A DNA stretch of 64,000 bases from Paramacrobiotus metropolitanus. Its lineage: Eukaryota; Tardigrada; Eutardigrada; Parachela; Macrobiotidae. Every line of letters begins with the position of its first letter. Position 1 is the stretch's first letter. The notes under the pieces are model-generated. The model made no database searches. It was given only the letters and a program-made list of their open reading frames with translations, and was not told where the DNA came from. Made by a program: the position numbers and the translations under genes. Below are positions 21,037 to 30,501 of the stretch, in pieces. The DNA lies in assembly GCF_019649055.1 (NCBI RefSeq), contig NW_026570230.1, forward strand, positions 744,001 through 808,000. Reading direction: 5' to 3'.

Positions 21037-21556
21037 TTACGTATGCATTGGATCTGCGTGATTGAGTTCTGGCAATAGTACAGGTTTCTGATAATTGGAC
21101 TTATTCAGGTGATGTGTGCTTCCCATTCTAAAAGATTTTAGGAGAAAGTAAAGTAACTGTGCAATTATTAATTTAAATAATTTTTCTTGTAAGCATGAGT
21201 ACCGAATATTTGCAATGTCGTCGAGAAAAGATGTTTTAACGCCGGGATATGGGAGGTACGATTGAATTAAGAAATCGAGTCCGGCAGCCTCCGGCTGCCT
21301 TCTCGGATTTCTCGGATTTGGAGTCGGACATACCAACGCCGGTAGTATTTTCTTGCCACTTTCTTTGAAACGTATGTGGTAGTTGGGTGTGAGCGTGCAG
21401 CGGAATATATGGTGTCCGTCGTTGTTAATTGTCGGAGGAAAATGGAGGATCGTATAAGGATTGTGGAACACCTTTTTGAGTCTTGCTCTTTTTCGAATTA
21501 CTTCCAATGGATTATGCCACTTAAGTAGAGATCGTGGCATATACTCGATTTGTGCT
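21037..21556 (-). CDS. unrecognised basic ORF, possible second exon
   Basis: The minus-strand frame is open from an AG acceptor-like site (TTTCTAG at about 21565) through 21037. The ATG at 21540 gives 167 residues. The first 110 residues look coding: basic and Pro-rich, with RKRARLKKVFHNPYTILHFP and a YPGVKTSFLDDIANIRY segment. After about residue 120 composition becomes AT-driven, so an intron may begin near TGCTTACAAG (21190). It lies downstream of the ORF at 21870-22514 on the same strand and may be its continuation. No family recognised. Confidence 0.35.
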
Positions 21557-21869
21557 TCTAGAAATATTGTATTATTGATTTTGTTATTTATTGGTTAAAT
21601 TCAAATTGATATTTTGAAATTGTACCTGTTAGTTGCTTTTCTTCCATTGGTTATTTGAAATTAAATTATTAAAAAATTGTTAGAGGTTTATAATTCGTAA
21701 TACTTCAATTGTAAATGTAATTATTAGTTTTACGATTTTTTTTAAATTGCTATGATCTGTATAACTTTTTTGTTTTACTGTTGATTTTCTGTGCTTTGTT
21801 TCTATAATTGTTTGATGAAAGCAAAGTGGCAGTTGCAACCGGTCGTATATGGTAACCAAAGCGATACAT

Positions 21870-22514
21870 TTACTGACTAAAATTACGGAAAAATGGATTG
21901 GTTATTAGCGATATTAAAATGGTGATTTGCATTGTTTGACCAGATTTAAACACAATTGCGGGTTTTCGGATGCTGTTTTGGAGTAATAATAGTAATAATA
22001 AAAATAATAGATATATGGTAAAATGAATATGTATGCCTTGGTATATAGCATAGATTTCTGTATAGCTGATAATATTTGGAAATAATTGTATCGACAACTG
22101 GAAAAGATAGATATTATAGAAGGTGCATGAGTGTCGAGGATTGGTCGGTTTGGCAATTCGTGTTCTTTTTTGTTTTGGTTCGATTGTCTCGTCCGTATCG
22201 TTATTGCCGGAGCTATCGTGCTTTTCGACCTCGAAGATTTTATCATGTTGCAACGGAACTTTTATTTGATTTTTCAACGGATTCTGTGTTTTCGTCAAAC
22301 CGCTAGTTCCTGGGGTAGGTTCGTCTTGTTTCATGATCATTGCAGTTGCTAGAGGTTCGTTTTCGCTGTAACCTTGTTCATACGCCCATTTTCTTAAAGA
22401 ATAGCTTGTTGGACCTTCTTCCGTCCAAGCTCGAGTTCTTTCCTTTACTGTGGTGAGAATGGTAGGTTCTTTAAGAAGACCGATAAAAACGACGACTTTT
22501 CCCACTTGACTCAT
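21870..22514 (-). CDS. unrecognised ORF, coding-like N-terminal 130 residues
   Basis: The ATG at 22514 opens MSQVGKVVVFIGLLKEPTIL, followed by a hydrophilic Glu/Lys/Thr-rich part ending in a basic KQKRTRIAKP cluster around residue 120. The remaining 80 codons are Ile/Leu/Tyr-rich and low-complexity, typical of intron read-through, so the true exon probably ends near 22120. It starts only 26 bp inside the right direct repeat. Could be a nuclear protein of a small mobile element; function unknown. Confidence 0.35.
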   Translation of the reverse strand: MSQVGKVVVFIGLLKEPTILTTVKERTRAWTEEGPTSYSLRKWAYEQGYSENEPLATAMIMKQDEPTPGTSGLTKTQNPLKNQIKVPLQHDKIFEVEKHDSSGNNDTDETIEPKQKRTRIAKPTNPRHSCTFYNIYLFQLSIQLFPNIISYTEIYAIYQGIHIHFTIYLLFLLLLLLLQNSIRKPAIVFKSGQTMQITILISLITNPFFRNFSQ

Positions 22515-22584
22515 TTGAAAGTAATATTTGAAAGTAATATTACTGTAATATATTACAGTAACTGCAGTAATTATACTACAATAT

Positions 22585-23530
22585 ACTACAATAACTGCAG
22601 CGTGATTGCTTGCTGCAGTTTACACGGATAAAGCGGATGAGAGAATGCGGCAGGCATCAGGCAATACGCGTTTTATCACGGAAACAATTCTTCTCCTACG
22701 TGGTTGTGACGATTATTACAGTAGTGCTGCATCGAAAATCACGCCAGCAACCCCTTAATTTGTATTTTAATGTAGCCCCGTATTCTTTTTAATGATACTA
22801 ATGATGATTTATGGCAAGTTTTCGCAAGCATGCTAAATTTTGAGTTGTCGGCGCCCTTTACAGTCTAAGCGCCAGCTATAACCAAACTTCACAAAATCTG
22901 ATAATTATGCGCGCCAACACATTTATTCCTACCTAGACGGTTGTATTACTTGTGTAAACAAACCAGAAATATTTGTTTAGACTTTTTAAAGTTTAATATA
23001 CTTTTTATTAAACCGTGCTCAACGGTATGCTTTATAAACGCGCTGGATCATGAAATACAGCACAGTCGCACAACACAATAGATTAATTACAATTAATCAT
23101 CGACCAGTTAATGGCGTATATCGTCTCAATACTACTACTTCCGGCGACTTCCTTGCAAGATGAGCACGGCACATAGAACCATCGGTATTTCCAAGTAATC
23201 CTACAAAGGAGAGAATTAAGCATTCATTGTAATCACAAACAAATTTAGGCATCAGAAGCATTTTGTCTTTTTACTTGTGAGCATTGTTGTGTCCTGTGCA
23301 TGTTTTCTCATCGCTCCAGTGGGAATTCTGCTCGCTGGAAGCCAGTTGTATATATGAAACAGCTCTAATGGTCAATCAATACTGTCGTCGCTAATTACAT
23401 CTAGTGAAAAAACAAGAATAGGGCGTAAAAACTTTTAACAGATTTCCACTGCCAAGCGCTAACACAAAACTCGAAAATACAGATATACAAATATGTATGA
23501 AACCTAGAAAACAATGCAGCATATCGGTTT
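22585..23530. other. non-coding AT-rich stretch
   Basis: No supported gene. Composition is about two-thirds A+T, with frequent stops in every frame and no repeat that I could recognise. Confidence 0.5.
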
Positions 23531-23901
23531 CAAGTTCTATAATAGGCGATCACTCCAAAAAACTGTGATATTTTTTTCCACAATTGGTACTGTGAAAGTG
23601 TTCAAAAAGAAAAATTCGTAGAAGAGATATAGGCAACATTTTAACCACTTCCGGTAAAATGGGTCTTAAAGGCCGGCCCGATCTTTCTCTTTTCTTTAAG
23701 CCCAATCCAAAAAACTGTTAGAACAGTTTTGAAGAGTTAAAAATCCCCGAGGAATTCAGGGGTGGCAGAGCCCTGTACCTCTAAAGTGAAATTTCTTAAG
23801 TAGTCGAAAGGCCGCGCAGACCTCCCCCGTACGAGTAGTGTTAATAATATTTTACATTAATGTAAAATATTATTAATAGTGATCGCCTATTATAGAACTT
23901 G
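23531..23901. mobile_element. 371-bp MITE with 24-bp perfect terminal inverted repeats
   Basis: The left end (23531-23554, starting CAAGTTCTATAATAGGCGAT) is the exact reverse complement of the right end (23878-23901). The interior has no ORF. A 36-bp perfect palindrome (23841-23876) lies just inside the right end. A clear target duplication is not visible. Size and structure suit a non-autonomous DNA transposon mobilised in trans; the superfamily cannot be assigned. Confidence 0.75.
23841..23876. repeat. 36-bp perfect AT palindrome
   Basis: The 18-base left half beginning TTAATAATATTTTACATT is followed directly by its exact reverse complement, with no spacer. It sits just inside the right terminus of the MITE and could extrude as a cruciform. 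Confidence 0.9.
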
Positions 23902-23911
23902 ATAAAGGTAA

Positions 23912-23981
23912 ATAAAGGTAAATACCGATAAACTGTAATAAACAATATTGTTTATTACAGTTTATCGTTATTTACCTTTAT
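23912..23981. repeat. 70-bp near-perfect palindrome
   Basis: Two 35-bp arms meet at 23946/23947 in AACAATATTGTT, with a single mismatched pair (23925 against 23968). There is no spacer. It begins 11 bp outside the MITE's right terminus. It may be a tiny foldback element or a product of replication fold-back. Confidence 0.9.
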
Positions 23982-24316
23982 CGACGGCACGAATGCGCAC
24001 ATTAACTTTCTGTAAACAGGCCAGTGTTAGCTATACGTATGTATGTAGGCAGTTTTCGTTAGTATACGACTGTATGACTTATGTATGGATATACGTTAGG
24101 CACACAGGAAAATAATTTTCATCTTGTGCGTTTATCAGTTACCCAAGTGCTGTGGTTGTAAACATCCTTGCTCATAATTTGATTGACATCCACATTTTTC
24201 GTGGACCCACCGTCCCATAATGTGGAAAACCGGCTGTACGGAACGGAATCTTTACCAAAACCATTGTTTGGGGTTTGGCTGGAAAGGGCAAACTTAGTTA
24301 AACCTGATTCAGTTAA

Positions 24317-25035
24317 ATGGAAGCGGAACAGTCAGTAAAGTATCTGGGAGTTCACTTTGACCGCAACGTGAAGTGGAGCGTGCATTCTGACCACGTACTA
24401 CGGAAAGACAACTACGGCATCGCAATGATCAGCCGCGCGAAAGACGTTCTGGATCTGCCTCAGCGTAGGAGCCTTTACCATGCCTGTGTACAGCCACATC
24501 TTGACTACGGGTCAGGTACGTGGTCGCCGGCATCTTCGGCTTTACGCGGCAAGATGGACAAGGCACAGCGGAAAGCACTGCGGGCGATTTCTGATTACAA
24601 GGAGCGGGTTACACCCGAGCTGTATCAGAAACTGCGCATCCTGCCGGTGTACGACCGTTGGAAGCAGTCGGAAGCGGTTCGGTTGTATAAGATCTACAAC
24701 CACGAAGCATACCATCCGCCGCGGTATATGGTTGAAATGATCGATTTCACTGAGTTCGGAGCGCGGTACAACCTGCGGAACCCGACGAGAATTGCTGCCC
24801 GTGCAAAGAAGAAGATCGGAGAAGGGACGCTGGCCATGCGACTTAAGAATATCTTTGAACGCATACAAAAAGTTAACCTGCAGGTACTCAGTGTTGATGG
24901 TGTGGGATTTTTCAAATTTGCTCTCCAAACTGTTGATCTGTCTTAGCAGTTCTCATTTGTTTAGCTTTTTGCCGACCAGACGTTGAAGTCCCGTTTAGCG
25001 GGTTGTCTGTTCTTGATGTAATAATAATAATAATG
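24317..25035 (+). mobile_element. 5'-truncated LINE (non-LTR retrotransposon) 3' end
   Basis: The 209-codon ORF 24317-24946 is the C-terminal part of a LINE reverse-transcriptase protein. It carries the post-RT motif VKYLGVHFDRNVKWSVHSDH and the thumb-like LYHACVQPHLDYGSGTW. Next come AQRKALRAI and a short C-terminal region ending FKFALQTVDLS. The fingers/palm of RT and the endonuclease are missing, as expected for 5' truncation during target-primed reverse transcription. A 70-bp 3' UTR ends in a TAA-type microsatellite (GTAATAATAATAATAATG, 25018-25035), the usual tail of several LINE clades. The frame is intact, suggesting fairly recent insertion. Confidence 0.85.
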
Positions 25036-25212
25036 AATGTTCTGTTTAAAATATAATTCTAAATTATTTTTATGGAGCATTTCGCTGGAGTCACACGTGA
25101 CCATACTCAATTTAAAATACGTCACGTAAAACAATTTGCAGAACTGCTTATTGCCGGTATAGAGGGTACATAACGTTATTTGTTTAAATAAAAGGATGAC
25201 ACGAACAACTTA

Positions 25213-25488
25213 CTAGTCAATAGCTCCGGTAATTTTCGGATTGCGACTTCCGGGAACTAAATCACATGGCATCCAGTTGCGCGTTGTTCCGCGGGGGTTT
25301 TGCATTGTCAGAATAAGAGCCTCAATTCTACAGCATCCTTTTATTTCGGGATAACGAGCTTTATCCATGAACGACTGCGAAAGGTCAACAACACCGGGAA
25401 TATACCCAGACACACCGGTAAAAGCGCAAGCACATAAATTATCTTTGCTGCCATTTTTTCGATAGATCAAAATTTTTAGCCTCTAAAT
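25213..25488 (-). CDS. possible terminal coding exon, unknown protein
   Basis: The minus-strand frame 25470-25213 reads KDNLCACAFTGVSGYIPGVV, then IKGCCRIEALILTMQNPRGT, and stops at TAG. The composition is unlike the surrounding AT-rich DNA, and a TTTAG acceptor lies just upstream (about 25489). The apparent Met is not needed if this is a last exon. Four Cys suggest an extracellular or lipid-binding fold, but no family was recognised and no upstream exon was found. Confidence 0.3.
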
Positions 25489-27550
25489 TTGATTTATAGA
25501 CAATTCCTTTACGTGTATATTAGAGTCCACTTTGAATAACCAGGCAAGGACAAATTAAATCGGAATCGGTCTTTGCTTTTTTATTTGACGAATAATCCTT
25601 TATATTGTGCACTCTGCAAGCATACGTGTGCGTGTTCTATACGCTTCTTTTTCGGTTTGAGTTTGCTTTGTAATTGTCATTCTGCTAGCATAAGCAGAAT
25701 GGACGCAGTATTTCGAAGAATGCAGAATGCATTTATGTTGATTATTTGTAAGATCAGGGTTGGGAAAGACAGTACGTCTACAACAAACACATATCCAGTT
25801 TTGGCAAAATAACGGAGTACAGTAATGGTATTAAATGTTTTATTGTCTACCAAACCACGATTCCGTAAATACGGTAGTTTAACATGAGAATGTGCACAGC
25901 AGAAGTATACAGTACACTTACAGTTACACGACTACTGTATAGGTAGCAATCTTGGCATGTTGAATGGTTGAGCTTCCATAACCTCAAACCAAACCACGAT
26001 ATAATATTATAGTCACCTATTCTGAGTGCTTATTCTCTTTACTTCTGGTTTTGCATGATTAACATCTTGCAGGCAACATGAAAGCCATTTGTACTCACGT
26101 AAAAACAATTGTATAAGTATTGTATAATTGAAGAGTAGCTGCTAAAGCCACAGTCAGCAAAATCTACTATTATATTCCAAAACGAATCCCCGGTTTAGCG
26201 TGGCCTGTGGGCCATCTCTGTACTTTTAGTACAAAGTTACGATGTACGTGTACTACAGTATTTATACAGAATTGAAATTTTCCAGCGATTCTCGAAAATG
26301 TCACCATGTGATCTTCTATCTGCAGGTTTAAATTAGCAACAGCACACGCACACACAATCTTTGCCAACAGATATTCCTTTTGATTGACTTTGCAGCACTT
26401 AATTTTCAATCCAATCGAGCGGGCAACTGGCGCTTAAGCACTATCTCAAGTCATTATTGTGTAGTGCATTATATTAGTATTTCTTAATTTTAATCCACAA
26501 TTCATAGTTAAGTATACGGTACAATTTAGGGTAATAATTAGTTTCTAAAATGTTTAATGTATAAGCCAGTGACGTTCCAATCTTTCTTATTTTAACTTTT
26601 CAGTTGCCGGTCGAAAAGTCAGAATGTTGCAATATTTATTCCCTAGGCCCTACGCCCCTACTCATAGCCATCTTTCATATATACGCAAAATTATAAAATT
26701 ATATTAAAATTATTTTAAATTATGCAGATACTCAAAACTTAATAATCTTGCAAGATACTGTGTTTTGAATTTTGTTGGCACCAGACGCAAATTTCCGCTC
26801 AGTTGATAACTGATCATTGTAGTTAGTTTCGAATACAGTAGAAGTGCGTTATGCGAAGCTGTTTTGACCGCGCTTTGTCACAGCGATATTACAGCAGCGA
26901 GCTGGCTTTTTCAACTCCCAAGGTTGAAGTGCCCAGCATTCAGTAATGTATGCAATAAAAACCAACGAACATTAAAGGCCTTCGTAAACTTCACTAAAAT
27001 CTGGTAAACGTTTAGACCAAAATCGCTCAAGCAGTCAAAAAGTGGAAATACAATGGCATAATGTCTGTATATATGTTGCCTACGTCTCAACTGCTAATTT
27101 CAATTACGCAATGCGAGTAGGTGTAACTGTTAAGACTGTAATTTTCGTGTTGAGCAGTTGCAGGGTATTTTTTAAAATGATTATCACACAGTACTTCTAA
27201 TTACTGCATAATCACAGAAAAATGTGTAAGAAATAAGTTCAGATTATGTACGTAAATGAGTGGCAACTGGCAAGCTTTGAGCTCGGTCGATGTTAAGTTT
27301 AGTACTAGTTACACTATTCTCGCAATCAGCCTTACAATTAAGTCCCCCGGTGCCCGTTAAGGACGCAACGTTAACGCCGGATTGCGGAAAATGGAACTGG
27401 TCACGAAATTAAAAATTTTTAGTACTTTTTTACCTCGGTTAGTTGGCTTTGCCATAAATTAGATAAAGCAAATCGTTTTGTGCAAATATTACTTTCTGAT
27501 ACCGTCTGGAGACATGGTTTATTTAAGATCAATCTTTTGTCCAATTACAG
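25489..27550. other. AT-rich non-coding stretch
   Basis: No supported gene. Short ORFs (for example 25573-25812 plus and 26170-26409 minus) lack domains and splice support. May include introns of flanking genes. Confidence 0.5.
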
Positions 27551-28570
27551 GGCTCCTAGATTTCTTTGTCCTGTGCTGCGGTCAGAAGATAAAAATCACG
27601 CAGAATTACGCCGATGTATTGTACGTCAGCGGAAGTGGGACAGGAATCACAGGATCCGGAACTGGTAGTCCTAGTGGAACTGGGACTGGGAGCACCAATG
27701 GAGGATGCACCGCAGTTCCTAACGCTATCGCGACCCCAAACACTTATAATACTGGCCAGGTAATTAATCAAGGGCCCGCACCTGTTGATCAATATTCAAA
27801 GCCGCTATAATCAAAGTCAGTGATAAAATTCGACAATGTTTGTTTTCTGTAAGATTTTGTCAGCATTATAAATTTAATGCTTTTAGCTAATGACCACCGG
27901 ACCATGGTATGGTTATCTGACCTTTAGCAGCGACTCCGGCTCGATGTGAATGTGGTTAATTACTATACCAGTCTTGCAAAAGCGTCGAGCCTACCCGAAG
28001 CCAGTTATCAGAAGTGATTAATATCAAGAAAAGCGCAAATACGCAAGTGGTAGTTGTGCTTACTCACTGGAAATCAGTGAGTTCACAACTGACGGACGCC
28101 AATTTGGACCGTACAACGGACTGACCAGCACGGGAACTATAAGCGAAGATGGTATGCATATTTACGTAATCACATTAGTAAAATACTGTTAAAAATTTAT
28201 TTAGTATCGATAGCGACAGAAACAACGCAGTGTCAACAGTTAAAATACTGGGCTATAGCCAATCGAAAATAGTTCATTTCAAGTTCCGGAAATCATCATT
28301 TAAGGAATATGAAGAAACAAAAAATAACTGCAACAGCGATCTTCATTTTCACGTGCAGGCTACGATGCTTCCATCATCTGGTCAACTGACCAGTCGACGT
28401 ACATACTGTTCTTCTGGTGTGCAAAACACAACTGGGCGTCCGGAGCATGTGCCAGCACTTTGTACCTACCCTCCTTGCACCACATTTTCCCACGATACTG
28501 CAACGTCTTGCGGGGATCACAAGTGTGCACTTCGCAAAGTATCTGCAGAACAAATTCCAAATTAATTTGA
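27551..28570 (+). CDS. candidate spliced gene, secreted lipocalin-like (tentative)
   Basis: Exons that keep phase can be chained as 27551-27759, 27931-28013, 28054-28151 and 28359-28570. Boundaries are TTACAG|, CCAG|GTAATT, TTAGCAG|, GATG|GTATGC and CGTGCAG|; the 40-bp third intron has a weak GTGATT donor. The first exon is Gly/Ser/Thr-rich. The second reads LDVNVVNYYTSLAKASSLPE and the third SLEISEFTTDGRQFGPYNG. The fourth begins YDASIIWSTDQSTYILFFWC. The order 'Y-x-S-x-A-K', then a beta strand, then 'tyrosine-hydrophobic-WC' resembles lipocalins, but it is weak evidence. The last exon lies entirely over the last exon of the minus-strand F-box gene, so at least one of the two exons may be an accident. 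The 5' exon with a signal peptide was not found. Confidence 0.35.
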
Positions 28571-29370
28571 AATTCAGTTAATAATTGACAGTAACTAACA
28601 GTTCACCTAATTAACTTTAAAACTCAGATTTACACCGATCAATAATTTATCAACTTTAACAACCCGGACAAAAATATATTATGCCTAGCACTAGTTCTGT
28701 GCAGTAAGGTTTTGAAGCCACGTCTGCACTTAACAATATAACAGAGCATACCTTGAGGGTCATTTGTAAAACAGCTTTCTTTCGTTCGGAATCCTGATTT
28801 TCAGTAAGCCACTTAATCCAGCGCGTTACCAGTTTCTTTTGTCGCCTATCGGGAGCCGGTAACGAACTGTCCATCAACTCCCATAATGCACAGTCGAAAT
28901 GACCTCCCGCCAAATTAATACGACCGCATACCATATTGATCACAATTTCCACCTTGCAGTGTCCGAGCTCGGCATTGCTCACTTCTTTATCCTCGTCGAA
29001 CGTTAAGTGCGACCGTTCGGGATTGTTGCTCAGTACTGTATCCTCATCCAAGGTTAAGTGAAACAGTGTGACGCGACAATCAACCAAACCGAGCTCTTGG
29101 CAATGCAGATATTTGTGCTCCAAAGCGGCGCACTGCAAGAAAAAATAAGATTGTACGGAGCGTAACGTTCGCACTCGAGATCGTCCGGCGGTTCGCCGCG
29201 TGCTTCGCAGTCCAACTGAGGATCTTGGTGCAAGCCGGTCTGAAAGGTCAGATTCCATCGGTGCAGCAGCAGTTCCTTAAGATTGACTGGGACACCCGTT
29301 AGGGAGGCATAATGAATACTGCCGGCTCCCGTAAATAATTCCCCGTCAAATCATCGTACATATTCGGTAC
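28360..29370 (-). pseudogene. F-box gene, 3' part, downstream of the gypsy insertion
   Basis: Minus strand, exon 29370-28752 then 28542-28360. The frame includes SLTGVPVNLKELLLHRWNLT, LDCEARGEPPDDLECERYA and FDCALWELMDSSLPAPD. It ends at a CTCAAG|GTATGC donor (28752), is rejoined in phase 0 at TTCTGCAG (28543), and finishes with CEVHTCDPRKTLQ to a TAG at 28360. The frame breaks once in the A6/T6 run at 29140-29145. A TGA, or a second one-base loss, occurs close to the insertion edge (about 29345). The region continues directly from the exon that stops at 41508, so the two were one exon before the element entered. The C-terminal domain is not one I can name. Its product would be a substrate-recognition subunit of an SCF ubiquitin ligase if the F-box half is intact. 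Confidence 0.6.
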
Positions 29371-29724
29371 TGAGAGGGACTTACGCCCTCGTCCCAGCAG
29401 CTCAGACGCAGTGCAGTGGCTTTCACGCTTGGATCGTATATACCTGATCGCAGGTATTACGATCCGCCCTTCCGCTATCTTCCGCCAACGGCATCGCGCC
29501 GTACCTTTTCGGCGATTGCGTGAGGCTTACGTAGCGGCGTATGGTAGAGCAGCGTTAGCGCAGGTATATTGTGAGCTATAGATTGTCAGTTGGTGATGAT
29601 GATTTTTAGAGAGATGTTATGCTTTCGGTTTTATGATAAAAAGTCCCTTTTTATCCTTGTCTCGCTCCCGTTTCCGGTAGATCGGCACTAGAGAGTCTCC
29701 CACGCAGAGAGGAGGACTCTTAGA
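29371..29724 (+). repeat. 5' LTR
   Basis: 354 bp, starting TGAGAGGGACTTACGCCCTC and ending AGGAGGACTCTTAGA. It matches 41154-41507 with no difference that I can find. The 3' terminus is set by the adjoining primer-binding site and by the target duplication on the other LTR. It does not end in the canonical CA. Confidence 0.95.
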
Positions 29725-29738
29725 TGGTAGCAGTCTAA
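29725..29738 (+). promoter_or_regulatory. primer-binding site
   Basis: TGGTAGCAGTCTAAG begins immediately after the LTR. The TGG start pairs with the CCA end of a tRNA, as in gypsy elements. The donor tRNA cannot be named without a search. Closely similar TAGATGGTAGC words recur at 38546 and 38650. Confidence 0.65.
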
Positions 29739-30501
29739 GATCCGTGGTTACCTGTTTTCTGAGTTACTTTTCAGATCTATCGGATTGCACCGCTTTCCCG
29801 TTTGCCATCAGGAGGACGCGGAAACTCGGCGCAAACCCTACACCCAGTACCCCGTAGTGCCAGCATTGGACTACAGGGATCTCAGCGTATCAGCGTGCTC
29901 AGCAACTCATCGGTGGAGATTCGGACCTGCGTCTGGATCTCATCGACTGTGCACCTTCCCAAGCGTTCCCTGCGTAGCAGTTTCGGATCCTAAGGATCGT
30001 CAGGCTCATTCGCGTTCGGAAAGGGTAAGTAATCGAGCTTATCTGCTTTCTAAGGCTTATGTTAACAGTAGTTTAACTTAACGCTGTATGTGATATTAGG
30101 CTTACTGATATTTTCACGTTAATTTTGTATCGAAATTAGGCTGATTTCTTTGTGAAATTAGGCTTAGTTTGTTTGGAAAATCATAACTTACGGAAACTAG
30201 GCTTTTTTCCGCATATTTTTGCATCACTCCTAGGCGCATCAACCTCTGTCCAGGCTTGTTTTTCCGTGATCTTACAGATAGCAGACGCTACAGACAATAG
30301 GCGCAGTTCGGTTACCTACCTGGGTAATTGCAAGCTGAATAGAATTCCTTAGATTTCTCTCGCAGATTAGGCTTTTGTGAGTTTTAAATGCAGAATTAAT
30401 ATCTCCGCTTTAAACTGTTTACCTATAGTAAACGTTTATCGTTTAATGCCAAGTATTACGAAATTTCTTTCCTTGAAATTGACTACGCTTATGATAATAC
30501 G
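29739..30501 (+). other. gypsy leader (5' untranslated region)
   Basis: No convincing ORF. The words TTAGGCTT, TTAGGCTG and CTAGGCTT recur about six times between 30050 and 30380, in short AT-rich surroundings. Packaging or dimerisation signals are expected here but cannot be pinpointed. Confidence 0.5.

Larger units (their letters stand above)
20470..22584. mobile_element. 2.1-kb AT-rich segment between 48-bp direct repeats
   Basis: A 48-bp sequence with one mismatch occurs at 20470-20517 and 22537-22584 in the same orientation. Each copy contains a perfect 22-bp palindrome (20473-20494 and 22540-22561). Between them lie two minus-strand ORFs and a small duplication around 20590/20655 (AAGTGGAAAATAATTAT). 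The arrangement could be an unknown mobile element, an insertion into a satellite-like repeat, or a duplication of flanking DNA. No transposase was recognised. Confidence 0.4.

Noticed and set aside
30050-30380. Telomere-like TTAGGC array
   Set aside because: Copies are irregular, few and separated by unrelated sequence.
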